Source of the DNA: Panagrolaimus kolymaensis
Lineage: Eukaryota; Nematoda; Chromadorea; Rhabditida; Panagrolaimidae
Direction of reading: 5' to 3'
Length of the DNA stretch: 64,000 nt
Assembly (NCBI GenBank): GCA_028622995.1
Contig: JAJQJQ010000003.1
Location: 5,022,001-5,086,000, forward strand
The translations under genes and the position numbers were made by a program. Shown one piece after another: positions 48,607-60,850 of the stretch. A model generated the notes under the pieces. The model made no database searches. It saw nothing but the letters and a program-made list of their open reading frames with translations, and had not been told where the DNA came from. How positions within the stretch are numbered: position 1 is the first letter of the stretch; each line of letters begins with the position of its first letter.

Positions 48607-48996
48607 ATGAATTATTTGTATTGTATTCTTTTTATTTGTATACTTACGAGGAGCTCATATTGTAAAATCAGAGCCTACAGAGTAATAATATTTTTTTCTT
48701 TCTTTAGAGAATTTAAATAATTTAATAACTTTTTTTAGCCCGATTTTGATTCTGCCGAATTGTTTAATACTATTTTAAATCCCATTTCATCTGATGAAAG
48801 AAGTGAAGAACTCGCCGATTATGAAAACTTTTTCAAAAATACTAAATTATGGAAAATTTTAAGAAAGCGAAGAGCTCATCGTGCTGAGCCAGAATATGAT
48901 ATGGATATGCTTGGAAGCTTTGGAACCATTCTATGGGAGCCCAAACCACAACCAATGGAAAAGAAAATGATGAAAGGATATGTTGAAGATTGCTAA
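48607..48996 (+). CDS. Short secreted, possibly neuropeptide-like protein
   Basis: Two exons: 48607-48681 and 48739-48996; 110 residues. The ATG is 6 bases after a TTTTTTTAG acceptor, which suggests trans-splicing. A signal peptide (MNYLYCILFICILTRSSYC) is followed by an acidic segment (SSDERSEELADYENFF), a basic cluster RKRRAHR that could be a convertase site, and a C-terminal part with MDMLGSFGTILWEP. Precursors of neuropeptide-like proteins have this size and layout, but no known peptide is recognised and C-terminal amidation glycine is absent. It precedes the CNG channel gene by 291 bases on the same strand. Confidence 0.68.
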
Positions 48997-49287
48997 ATTC
49001 AAATCCTACAACAACAAAAAACTTTTCAATTTTTGATCTCATTTTTTATTATTTAATTTTTCTTTAAATTAATGGTTTGTATAAAAAAGCTATTTCAAAA
49101 TACCTCTGTTGTCTTTTTAATAACATTCTGAGCATTAAAGACTTAAAAAAGGATGTCTAAAAGACTCAAAGGGACGCGACATATTTGTTGCTTGCCATGG
49201 AAACAAACACTTCTTCTTCCGAGCAGGTATATTGAGTAAAGAGTATCTTTTTTTTGCGCTCTTCTTTTTTTCTTACTTGTTGCAAAA

Positions 49288-52063
49288 ATGTCGGATGCTG
49301 TTGATATTGAATCAGGAACTAATAAAGTTGTTTCTCAACCATCGCCAAATAATCCAAGCACTGATGCGCCAACAGAAGATAAAAAAGTTACTTTTGCTGA
49401 TGTTGTCCGAACTACAACGGTATAGTCGTAAAAATGCTTTGTTTTTCTATCGTGTAATTTAATTTGATTTTAGATAATAAAAAAGTGGCTTCTATCAATT
49501 CAACATGATGAAGAAGGATTTTATGATGGCCAAATTTCAGAAATTAATGCCTCACTTGTATTTGAACCCGTTGGGATGTCAAATGCTCCATCAAGGGCCA
49601 CATCATTGTTTAATTCCGTTGCTGACTTGAGTATAGTTTAAACTTTAAAGCTTTTTTGATCCTATGATAAGCAGCTTCTATCGAAAAAAAATAATTATAT
49701 TTTTGCAGATGAATTGACTTCAGAATTGGAACAAAATACTGATCCAAATGCAGTTCAAGTCACAGGTGAAATAGCAAAAGTCGATGGAAATAATACTCAG
49801 CTACCACCACAACCTCAAGATTTATTTGAACCACCACCTCCTGGACTAACAATATATGAGAAAATTAAGAAACAAATTATCAAATTTTTAATATCTCTCA
49901 GGTATCATAAAACCAGAAAAATAAAATTTTAAGAATAACTTTAGGAATTTACCATCAGCACCAATAAATCCAACAAAATCTTTTTATTATTATTGGTCTT
50001 TTGCAATTTATGTTGCATTTTTATATAATGCTTTTATGTCTGTTATTTTTATTTTTGACAATACCGATGGACCTTTCTTTAAATTTTGGTTAATCGGAAA
50101 TTTTGCTTTTGATGTGGTTTATTTGATTGATATTTACGTTAATCTTAAATTGAGTTGGTTTTATTTCTTGACTTTTATGGATTAAAAAAAGTAACTTTCA
50201 GTTTACATGGAAGATGGCTTATATGTAACAAGTTTCAAAAAGCGAGCTCATAAATATATGAGAACTTATGGATTTGTTTTGGATGTTTTAAGTATTTTAC
50301 CAACGGATTTATTTTTATTATTATATCGTCGATTATCTTTGCTTCGAGCCAATCGATTATTTAAATTACATCGAGTTATTGATTTTACCAATAAACAAAG
50401 CATTCGAACTAATTTTCCCAATGGTTTTCGGATTTTTCACATATTAATTGCGTGTGCGACACTTTTCCATTGGAATTGTTCCGCATATTTTACTATTAGT
50501 TTATACACAGGCATTTTTTGTAAGCTTTGTTTGGTTCAAAAATTTTGATAAAGCTTCTTAACTTTTTTAAGCAACAAATTTCTTTGCTTGGGAATTTAAT
50601 TATGTTAAAATGGCTGATCCTCTAATTGCAAATTGCCCTATTTGGCTTACGGATGTTGATGAACAATGTCGATATAATGGAACCACCACATCGGAAGCCA
50701 ATGATACAGCATTTGTTGGAGCAATGATGAATTTTTGGGGTCCAAGGTTATTTACTTATTTGTTTCTGTTGTTTCATTAAATTTTTAAGTTTAGAAGCCG
50801 AAAACTTCAAACTTCCAATTTTACCAAACAATACATGTTAAGTATGTATTGGTCTTCGTTAACTTTAACAACATCCGGTCAACAGCCATACCCAACATTA
50901 TCGATTCATATTTTACTTGAAGTTTTTGATACCATTATTGGAATGCTCATTTTTGCCGTGATCGTTGGTAGTGTTGGTAATGTAGTAGCAACAATAAATA
51001 AAGATAAAACAGAATTTCAAAATTTAATGGACGGCCTTAAATTTTATATGAATTATCGGTGAGAAAAATTAACAAAGTAAGCTAACAGGAAATTGTTTTA
51101 CAGACATGTACAACCAGTAGTACAAAAGCGGGTAAAAGATGTCGTTGCATACAATCAAATACATGGAATGATTAAAGATGAAGCTAATATTATGTCTGGA
51201 TTACCTCAACGACTCAAAGGAGAATTAGCTGTACATTTGCATATGGAAAATTTAAAAAGGGTTAAACTTTTGAGAGATATGGATCCAAGTTTATTATATG
51301 AACTTGTTCTTAAAATGGAAATGCAAATGTTTGCTCCTAATGATATGCTTTGTCGAAAAGGAGAATTAGCTAGAGTATGAGACTTATTATTTAGAAACTT
51401 CTAAAATTCTTCCAGTTTAGGAAATGTTTATTGTTAAACGAGGTACTTTAGAACTTATATCAGAAACAGGACAAGTTGTAAATCAACTTAAAGAAGGAGC
51501 AAGTTTTGGTGAATTAGCAATATTAAAAATTAGTGGAGGAAAAAATGCGAATCGACGTTCACGCTCTCTTCGAAGTGTTGGATATTCCGATGTTTATGTA
51601 CTTAAACGAGAAGATGCACTCAATGTGTTGCAAGATTATCCCGAACAAAGGAATAAATTAATTGAAAAGGGTAAAAAGAAGCTTTTAGAATTTTGTAAAG
51701 TCACTAAATTGCTTTTAGCAAAAATTATGATGCGCCAACAAGCAGACATGTTTCAAGAAATTGAAGGTTATGATGAAGCTTTGCATGTAATTAGTGGAAC
51801 TCAAAACACCGAAGAAACTTTAATGACACTTTCTAAATCCATTTCTGCTATTGATGAAGAAATCTCAAATATGTATCAAGAATTTTTAGTAAGCTATTGA
51901 ATGAAGCTTACAAAGTTTTTGATATTTTTTTTAGCAAAACAGCACCGAAATGAAACAGCGAGTTACACATTTAGAAAGAATGTATTTTCGCAATCATCGA
52001 CGCATTCGTCAATACAATGCACAACGAATGGCGAATCAACTTAGCTCACCACAACCTTCATGA
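49288..52063 (+). CDS. tax-2: Cyclic-nucleotide-gated channel, beta-type (TAX-2-like)
   Basis: Ten exons: 49288-49419, 49474-49630, 49709-49901, 49945-50153, 50202-50519, 50572-50746, 50795-51058, 51104-51374, 51421-51888 and 51935-52063; 771 residues. Order: long cytosolic N-terminus; S1-S3 helices; S4-like RANRLFKLHRVIDF; S5; pore YWSSLTLTTSGQQPYP; S6; C-linker; cyclic-nucleotide-binding domain with SFGELAIL and NRRSRSLRS; C-terminal coiled coil. The pore has GQQP where cation-selective alpha subunits have GETP, so this looks like a modulatory beta subunit. TAX-2 plays that role with TAX-4 in nematode sensory neurons (chemo-, thermo- and gas sensing). The family is certain; orthology to tax-2 is inferred from the pore motif. 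Confidence 0.87.
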
Positions 52064-52983
52064 ATTAATGGAAAATACATTTCAAAACTTTTATCAAATT
52101 TTTTAAAATTCACAATTTATTTGTTATGATTAATGCTTTTTTATTTACCAAGAAAAATGTCTAAAATTTGTACGATGCTAAGAAATTCTTTAGAAACTCT
52201 TCAAAATTTAACACTTTTTTGTACAATCAAAGGCAGCTACATAGACACATTTGACATAAAAAGCGTAAAGAGCAGTTAATTTCTTTCTTGCGTCATCTCT
52301 TGAAGAAAAAAGTAAAGAGTTAAAGAGATTGGTGTGTTTTACTCACTCTCTTGCAAAAAAAAAAAAAAACAATTGCTTCATTTTTTTGTTGAAAAAAAGC
52401 TAATTTTGCAACATTTTTTTGACTATACAAATTGGCACGTGGTTCAAAACATTCAATCAATCAGTTTATTTTTTTGGGTTTTCTTACTCAAAATTGATAG
52501 GGTAATGAGTATTTTATATTTATATATTTATTTATTTCATCGCTTTTACATCATTCCAAATATAAGTACATTTAGACAACCAAGAAAAATAAAAATAAAA
52601 TTTATGACTAATATCAAAAGTAAAGAACAATAAAATTTTAATTAAAACTGCTTTTTTTAATTATTTTTTTTACTCGTTTCATTGTTTTTTTTTATAAATA
52701 CCATAATGTCATATCTTGATGAACTACTATTTACTTCTCTAAATTATAGAGAGAGTTGAAAGACAGAAACAAGAAATGACATAATGGTATTAATTTTTTT
52801 TTTTCAATCAGCAGAAATTAAGAAAAAAGGCTAAATACAAAGATTTAAAGAATAAAAAATGTGGTTGTCGTTTTTAATGAAGCAAGAACAGCAAACGTTT
52901 AAAAAAATGTGTGATAAATGTATGTATAGAATCAAAAGGGGCATTATCGGCTTTTGACGGCGACAATTTGTCAGTTATTCATT
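52064..52983. other. Convergent spacer between CNG channel and Ala/Glu-rich gene
   Basis: About 0.9 kb, A+T-rich, containing two 3' UTRs and a small foldback MITE (52698-52790). Confidence 0.5.
52698..52790. mobile_element. Small foldback MITE (93 bp)
   Basis: ATACCATAATGTCATATCTTG-type terminus (21 positions, 52698-52718) is repeated inverted at 52770-52790 with 19 of 21 matches; TAA flanks both sides (52695-52697 and 52791-52793). A 3-bp TWA duplication would suit PIF/Harbinger-type (Tourist-like) MITEs. The centre (CTCT/AGAG) is also palindromic. With so short a duplication in A+T-rich DNA, a simple hairpin in a 3' UTR is an alternative. Confidence 0.5.
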
Positions 52984-54300
52984 TTATGCTGCAGCTTCAA
53001 CAGTCTCAGAAGCTTGGTGTTCAGCAGCAGAAGCTAAAAATAGTTTTTGATTATAATGATTTAAAATATTTTTAGTAGTCATACCTGGTTCTGCAGGAGC
53101 TGATTCAGATGGGTTTTCAGCAGTTGCAGCTGTTTCAGGGCTGCTAGTATCAGCAGTTTCATTTTTAGGTGCTTCAGCAGCGGCGCCTTCTTCACCAGTG
53201 GATGGATCAAAAACATGATCAGATGCTCCTTCGGGTGCAGGTGCATTGACTGCTGCTTCATTGTCAGCTGATGGAGCTTCAGGTTTTGGAGCATCTGCGG
53301 AAGCTTCTTCGGTCTTTTCTGGAGCCGCTTCAGTTGGAGCAGCATCTTCTTTTGGAGCTTCCTCGGTTGCTTCACCAGCAGATGGTGAAGCATCAATAAC
53401 TGCTTGAAGTTCCGCTGCATTTTCAGATGATTCTGTTGGAGTGGATTCAGCTGGGGCAGATTCGGCTGGTGATGATTCAGTTGATGGGGCTTCAGCTTTA
53501 ACAGCAGATTCTTCTCCCGCATTATCAACTGGTGCACTTTCAGAAGCAGCTTCAGGGGCAACTGCAGCAGTTTCAGATTTTGGTGCTTCTTCAACAGCAG
53601 CTGCATTATCTTCGGTTTTTGGTGCATCGTCAGGAAGAGTAGATTCACCTTCTGTTACTGGGGCAGGAGTTGCGGCTTCATTATCTTGTGAAGCAGCTTC
53701 TGGAACTGGAGCAGCTTCTGAAGGAGTGGCTTCAGTCTTTTCTGCAGCTGGTTCTCCAGCGTTATCTGCAGGGGTTTCTTCAGCTGGCTTGGATTCTTCT
53801 TCTTTGGGTGCTTCTGATGAAGCTTCAGCTGCAAAACATTATTGAACTTTATTAAGGTAGCGTACTTTTTTAAGCTTACGTGCAGCTTCAGTTGTAGGTG
53901 CAGATTCTGGAGCTGGTACAGTTTCTTCAGTAGATGATGCTTCAGGAGTAACATCAGCGGTTTCAGACTTTGGGGCTTCATCTACAGCTGCTTCATTACC
54001 TTCAGTAGCTGCTGGGGCGCTGGATTCTTCAGCTGGTTTAAAAGACGAAGTTGAATCAGCTTCATCTCCGCCACCAACAGGTGTTGTTTCATTTCCAGAA
54101 TGATCATCTCCAGTGGATTCAGCTGGTGCTGAAGCATCAGTCGAAGTATCACCTTCTGGGGCAGGTGCAGGAACTATTAAAAAAACTAATAACAATATGC
54201 TAAAAAGAAATAAATTATGCTTACCTGCTGCTTCATTATCAGCTGATGGAGCCTCTGGTTGAGGTGCAGCCTCAGTAGATTGTTGTTCTTGTTCAGACAT
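52984..54300 (-). CDS. Disordered Ala/Glu/Pro/Ser-rich repetitive protein
   Basis: Four exons: 54225-54300, 53880-54173, 53085-53828 and 52984-53033; 387 residues, consistent phases. There is no signal peptide, cysteine or transmembrane segment. Composition is dominated by A, E, P, S, T and D, strongly acidic, hence intrinsically disordered. Repeats: EAPK(S/N)ETA occurs three times, PEAPSADNEAA twice (about residues 15-25 and again in the last quarter, each followed by an N/PAPAPEG-like segment), and SESAP/SAPAES units repeat. G+C is well above the surroundings because of GCT/GCA codons. Opposite-strand and shifted frames are open only because of the repetition. Function unknown; such proteins are often cytosolic and stress-related in nematodes, but nothing here shows that. 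Confidence 0.8.
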
Positions 54301-57300
54301 TATAATTTCAGTAAAATAATAAAAATATTAGGAGCAAAATAAACTTGAAAGAGTGTTAAAGCGCTGGCGATGAACTCAACTTTTTGAATCAGTAGAGAGT
54401 AGAGTGAAGAGAGGGCTTGCTCCAAGCTTAAAAGAATTTCTAATCAAATTTTTTTCATCCCGCCTACTTTTGTTTTACGTAAAATTGCAAAAAAATCACA
54501 GAGAAAAGCATTGAAACCCCGCCTCAAAAATATCTATATTCATAGTGACGATTTTTTTAAAAGACTTAACGACCCCGGAAGACACCAGCTGACATTGATT
54601 AAAAAGATACAACACGCGCGGCATTCGATCATCATGTGCCATTATAAAATTTAACCCATTATTTGTTTAACATTTCTCACATTTCTTTAAAAAGAAAAAT
54701 TGTTCTGGAAGAGGTTTTTTTTAAACTCTTTTTTTCTAAGGTAAACATTGTTTTGACATGATTTAATCAAATGATGAGAGAGTTCAAAAATGAAAAGTTA
54801 TGAACCAACTGCAAGCAAACATTCCATTGTTTTTTAAATTTTAAAAAGTGCAAAATATTCTTGTTATTTTTTTCATTTCATATGCAACAAGTAAGTGGCC
54901 AATTGCTGCTATTTTTGTTTAATCATGCGCAAAAATCTTGCTGTTTGGGCTTTCACTCATTTCACTCACAATCATCGTCAGCTGATCCAAAGTGTGCATC
55001 TTTTATTTATTTTTTCTAAAACAAAAACATGCATGAAGTAAATCACTTGCTAAAAGATTTCTTCTTTTTTTAATAAATTTTTTTCTCTCACTTTTCTCAT
55101 TGGAAATTCTTTATTGCGTGAAAACTTTGGCAATTATCAAGAGCAAAAGTAAGTAAACAAATGCTTCAAATCGGATTTTTTTTTGTTACATTCAATAACT
55201 TTCAAAACTTTTAACGAAGTAAAAGTAAAAAAGTAAATCAACCAAAGCCACAGCAACATTTGCTTTTTCTAGAAATCCCAGACATTTTTTGCTCACAGAT
55301 TGTTATAGCTGCTTGCTGCTTTCGAAACTGAAAGAATGCAAAAAAAACAACTTGGTTAAAAACTTTTGTCTTAAAAAACTCGAGATAACCAAGTTAAAAA
55401 AGAAAATTGTTGAAGAATGAGTAAGAATGTTGTTGGTGTATAAAATTTTTGAAACAAAATGATTGATAGTCCACGTTTTTTTGAACTCATGTGATGGCCG
55501 TAGTTTTCATTCTTTCTTTTTTTAGAATCAATCCAAGAATAATAAAATTTAATTCGTTAAATAAAATGTTTATTTTTGTAACAATTGTGATTGTTCTGAA
55601 ACAAGGTCTTTTTGGGTTCAAACACATGTCATTAAAAAAAGTGAAAGAAAAAAAAGATGGTTCGTCAAATTTTTGAAATTTGAGAATACACAAAACTGGT
55701 GCCATTAGAGAGTGTGAAATGGAAATTAAGAAAAGCTTCCTTTAAACTATTTTTTGGTTATTTTATGTTCATTAAAATCAGCTTTATTTGAGATATTTTT
55801 TCGTGACAAAAATTGCTTCATTCCTTTCAGATTTGGAAAAATAAATTATAGCAACATCTTTTTAAGCCTTTACACCAAGCTTTATGATATTTTCTGTTAA
55901 AAATTTGAATATGTTTTTACGTTTCTTCATTTGCTATTTTGGTGCTTTCTTTATTTTGAAATTTGTGGTTGGGTAATTAGATACAAAGCAATAAGCAAAG
56001 AAACAAACAGATTTGGAGATTTATTTTAGTCATTTGAAAGTAATGTCATCTATAAATTCATTAAAAACAAAGCATTCAAACAGCTGATGTTCTTCGTCGA
56101 TTATTATTGTTGAAATTTGGCAGTAGTATTGACACCCAATGATCTTTAACTTCCGGTGTCAGCGAGCGATAAGAAAAGCAAACACATGTGCTGGCTGGCA
56201 ACTCGCCAAGTACCTAAGGTAACCCCGCACGCAACAATCAGATTGAGTCAAAAAAACAGTGAAAAATAGTGTAATTAATTGTTGAAGAAAAAAATCACAA
56301 TGTCACCCATAGATGATGCCTGGCGCCACCAAACTATGTATTTATCTTTTAAAATAGCTAAAAGTCAGCTGAGAACCAAATTGAATTGAATGCAATTTTA
56401 ATCACAATCAGCTGGAGTTCATAGTTCTTAAAATAAAAATCCTTTTCATGAGTGCAATAACAATAATAAAAAAATGAAACTTTAAAACTGTCAGTCGGCT
56501 GTTTCATGCACAAAAAATGCGTGATTTTTTTTTTGTCAGGTGAAAAGAAATTTGATACATTTTCTTTTTTTTTGCATTTGGCAGAAGAGGTGAAGAAGAA
56601 CACATGTGAATGAATCAGCTGCAAATTTGGATGATGTTCGAAGCTCGGAGCAAAAGTCAAGCAAAAAAATTATTTTTTCAATCGAACAATTTGTCTTAAA
56701 AAATGAATAACGTTTAAAAGCATTTTTCATCATTCTCATCTTCGCAAAAATATGCTTCATCATATTTCATTGAGGTAAAAACGGAAAAAGAAAGAAAAGT
56801 TTGAATGAGAGGGAGAAAATTTGATTGCGTAGGAGTCTGTTTAAATGCGGGGAATTCTTTTTATTTATTGTATCATTGACTTTGATTACATAAACTAAAG
56901 CTATATCCTCTTCCAATTTTTTTACAACAAGTTTGCAGCTTTTATTGTCGTCGTCAGTCTTAGACAAGAACGTTTGCAAAATTTGCGTTCCTTTCTAATT
57001 TAATTTTTTTGTTGGTGTAGACTCATAAACACTCTTCGGTTCCATCAAATAAAAATTTGAAAAAACGACTAAAAAGCAATAAGTGTTTTAGCCAACAAAA
57101 AAAAGCCGCCGCTAAAAAACAGATGCATCATTTTATTTTATCTTTTGTGCGATAAACGGATTTTGGCTCAAATCAGGCATATCTAAAACTTTTTTTGGCA
57201 CAGTTGTTTGTTTTAAGAATAAAGCTCGTAAAATTTTATCTTTTTGATTTTTTTATCCTCCGCATGCTTGGTTTCTCAAGGGCATGAAATATCATGAACT

Positions 57301-57962
57301 TTCACTTTTGCTTGCAAAAAAATAAATCACAAGACATCCTACGCTTGCTTGCTTGTTGTTACTTTGAGTCGAGTTGTTAAAAAAATCTGACTCAACTAAC
57401 ATGGAGAAGAAGAAGAAAAAAAATGGATCGGGTGGGTTAAGAACAGCTGGTACAACGATGGCATGCATATAACAAAGCTTGAACAACATCAAAAGTTTTG
57501 TTTTTTTCGAGCGGATACGTTTATAATTAATAGGTATATATGATATGACTCTGAACAAAATTTGTTACACATCGACACAGCAATTTAGCAAGTTAGAAAC
57601 AAAACAAAAGATTGTTATCGCACGTTTACATTATTAAAGCATTGAATAAATTTTAATTGTTACATATTAATAAAATCTAAGCTTTAGTGTTCAAAAGCAT
57701 TTAATTTTTTACATACATATTTGAAAAATTAATTAATTGTTAACTTTTTTGAAATCCGATGGAAAAAGGAATGCACTAAAACATTAATTTATTTCCTCGC
57801 AAAAAAAGAAATAATTCCCAAAGCGAAATAATATTCAGCAACATGTGAGTTCTCTTAGACTACTACTTGAGGCAACATTGTCGTCGTCTATTGTCTTTCA
57901 CATTTTCAAAAAAACTGTCTCGTTCAAGTTAAAAATAGATTTATTTTAAATTTTTAATAAAA
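54301..57962. other. 3.7-kb intergenic region
   Basis: Lies between two divergently transcribed genes (Ala/Glu-rich on the left, CNOT11-like on the right). A+T-rich, with somewhat G+C-richer bits near 54560-54640 and 56150-56340. I can support no exon, repeat or RNA gene. Confidence 0.4.
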
Positions 57963-59707
57963 ATGGCAACCAATAATTTGATGACACCTTCAATGATGGC
58001 TCAATTAACAAAAATTGTAAATGAGTAAGTCACAAAAATTTGATTACTTAAAAAAGTTGCAAAATCAAATTTTTTTAGTTTGCTTCAATTAAAACAAAGA
58101 AGATTGGATGAAATATTAGAATGGTTTGAAAGGGTAAAATTTCCGTTAAATCAAGTATTAATAGTCTAATTTTTTTTATTAAAATTTAGCGGGTTGCTGG
58201 AGTATCTAAGTCAATTCTTTTACGAGTTCTCACTCAATATTATTATTTAAATCAACTTAAAGGACCAGATAAAATTGCTGAAAGAATTATTTTACATTAT
58301 GTTATCTTTTGGTATCTTTAAAAAGTATTCTCGCAATAATTAAGCTTAGTTTTTTTAGTATAAACGGATTTAAAATATTAAATAATAATAATTACAATTT
58401 TGATAGACCTGATCAAGAAATAAATCCATCCGTTGCAGTTTTGTTAAAATGTTATGTAAGAATTTAAAAAAAAGGAATATAAAAAGTATGAAATATCATT
58501 TAGAGCGATGAATATCGAATAAATGATCCAAATTTTGCAATAATAAGTGGAGCAGAAAAACAATTTATTGGTAGACTGCTTGGATATACGTACGAACAAC
58601 GTCGCTTATTATTGCTTGATGAAACACCCGAAAAGCTTGCAAATGTTCCAGATGATGACCCATTTAATTGTTATGTGGCTTCATTGCTAAAACAAAATGG
58701 AACGGCAACAATTGTGAGAGAAGTTTTTAATGAAATGGGTCTAAAAACGAATAATGTTGTTGTCGCTGCCATTGGCAGTGGTAATTGGCAAGCACCATCA
58801 TCATCAACGGGCTTTACTGGAGTTTCACAACATCATGAAGTAATTATGCAATCAGACATGACTACCGAGGGTTTTTCAATTGCTGGAAGCTCCACTTCTC
58901 AACCTCGCCAATCTGCGACCACAGAAACTCAATTCGCTGATTATCAAATCATTCCTCATCATTTTGGAACCCGAACCGATTCTGGTGTTCATGATTGTGA
59001 AGCCGTAAACATTGAAAGCGCGTTGGATGAACTTTTTAATGGTTCCATCAAAGCTTTAAAACATGATGAACTTGAGTCATTAAAAAATTTCTTTGAAAAG
59101 AGCAACAACTTGGGAGCATTAAAAGCATATAATATATCCATGGATAAAATGATTGAATGTGTTATGGCATTTCCGAAAATGATGGGAAGCGCTTTGACTT
59201 TTATGTTAGCTTCGAATGATGAAAGAGTATATAATTATTTAAATCATATGATTTATGAAAGTTTTTCTGCAGCTACTATGATTGCTATGGTTCAAATGTT
59301 TGTTGAATCATTTAAAAAAGTAAAGGAAATAATACAAAGAAAATAAAATTTCATGTCACACACTTTTGTTTTTAGGGGCTTGAATTAGATCCAAAATTCG
59401 TCGACAACACTCTAACATGTTGCTTGAACTTTTTGGAATCCGCTGCAAAGGTTACTAAATCGGATGAATCAAGAATTGTAACTTTGGTTATTCATTATAT
59501 TCATAATGTTGTAATATATATGCCCGATGCTATTTCTGTAAGTTCACTAAAAACCAAAGTTTAAAAATAGCTGAAATTAAATTTTAGCATCGCTTTGGTG
59601 AAATCCTTAACATCGTTTCCAAATACAATTTCATTCGACCTGCACCAATTATTTACAACAAGATTCTTCTACACCAACGAAAACAAAGTGAAGCTTCTTC
59701 ATCATAA
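57963..59707 (+). CDS. CNOT11-like subunit of the CCR4-NOT complex
   Basis: Seven exons: 57963-58024, 58079-58133, 58190-58311, 58359-58455, 58504-59319, 59376-59537 and 59588-59707; 477 residues, all helical, no signal peptide. The N-terminal half has an EILEWF...VLTQYYYLNQL helical array and INPSVAVLLKCY, ISGAEKQFIGRLLG. A Ser/Thr-rich linker follows (about 190-290). The C-terminal half (MDKMIECVMAFPKMMGSALTF onward, LELDPKFVDNTLTCCLNFLES, VTLVIHYIHNVV) follows the helix order and spacing of the CNOT11 C-terminal domain. CNOT11 docks with CNOT10 on CNOT1 in the deadenylase complex that shortens mRNA poly(A) tails. The match is from remembered pattern, not alignment, so moderately sure; the gene model is firm. 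Confidence 0.6.
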
Positions 59708-60301
59708 AAGGTTGTACCTTTTAATTCAATTATTATTTTATGTTTTTTTTTGTTAGACTAAATTTTCTTTTTTGAATATCTTTCAAATTAATTGTACAAG
59801 AACGGGTGCTTTTAAAAAAATGTTGTTAATTGCAGCTTTGCATAATTATTAAAGTTTTTCAGGTAATAAATGTTAAAAGATGCAATAAATTTAATAAGTT
59901 TTATATATTTTTTAATTTTATTAATAAAGAGAAAATTCACTCCAAAAATAAATAAAATTTCAAGGCTCTTTTCTTCATAAAAAATACACAAACTTTTATT
60001 TTTGAATATTGTCCTGAAAAAAAAATTCTGTTAAATTAAAGTGTGGTTGTAAAAAATGGATTTAAAATTGCGGATTTTCATCAAACAATAGGAGGATTAC
60101 TTGCATAACGATGATCAAAAGCAAGAAAAGGAACAAGAAAAAAAAGGTATTTGGGTCATCGCTCAAACAAGTGAAACGTACATATGCGTTAATTGTTGTT
60201 TAAAACGCATAAATCCAGAAAGACATTTTTCTACCACTTTATATTCTTCCCACATTGTAAAAAGTGAGGAACGAACGAAGTTTTAATAATAATAAAAAAG
60301 G
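59708..60301. other. Spacer between CNOT11-like gene and secreted protein gene
   Basis: About 590 bases; contains the 3' UTR on the left. A 61-codon open frame at 60101-60286 lacks an ATG start and splice support and is not called. Confidence 0.45.
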
Positions 60302-60850
60302 ATGTTTGTTCTTTTTGTGATTTCTTTTTTATTTATTTTTGTTGCTGCTGAAGATGCTACCAATAATCGTGAGTTTTGATTTTATCACTTGTTTTACCAA
60401 TTTTTTTTCTATCAAACAGAATTTCGACAATATACTTGCATAGAACATGGCCAAACTGAAGTTACCGAGTGTCGATTGACTTTTATGACTTCTGATGATG
60501 AACCCATTACAATCACAGAAAGTGGATGCTTTATGGTTTTTTACTTTAAATTTCTTAGAATTTTTATAAAGACTTTCATAATTTAGGAAAAAGAAGTCGA
60601 AAAACAAGAACTTCGAAATTTTTGCCCTCTTCAATGTGCAAACGCTGATTTTGCTTATATTATTGGCCGCCGCCCTAATGATAATGCTTCATGCGTGGAA
60701 GGAGTAACATTTGATGTAATTCGAAGACGAAATGATTGGTTCCTTTGGCGAGCAAATGATTGTCTTACTGAAGAAATTCAATTCGATATTGGATGTATAA
60801 ATTCACAATACCTAGATTTAAATACCACTGAAACAAAATCCATTGCTTGA
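60302..60850 (+). CDS. Secreted eight-cysteine protein
   Basis: Three exons: 60302-60368, 60420-60535 and 60587-60850; 148 residues. Signal peptide MFVLFVISFLFIFVAAE. The mature part has exactly eight cysteines (YTC, TEC, SGC, NFC, LQC, ASC, NDC, IGC), which could form four disulfides, and an NDNAS glycosylation-type site. A small nematode secreted protein; no named family recognised. AATAAA is found about 60 bases after the stop. Confidence 0.75.

Noticed and set aside
53079..53981. Long Leu/Gln/Lys-rich frames and plus-strand Ser/Ala-rich frames
   Set aside because: They are shifted or opposite-strand readings of the repetitive Ala/Glu-rich gene; only the called frame has consistent splice phases.
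60101..60286. 61-codon plus-strand frame with two cysteines in CVNCC
   Set aside because: It begins at TTG rather than ATG and no acceptor or donor supports it as an exon.
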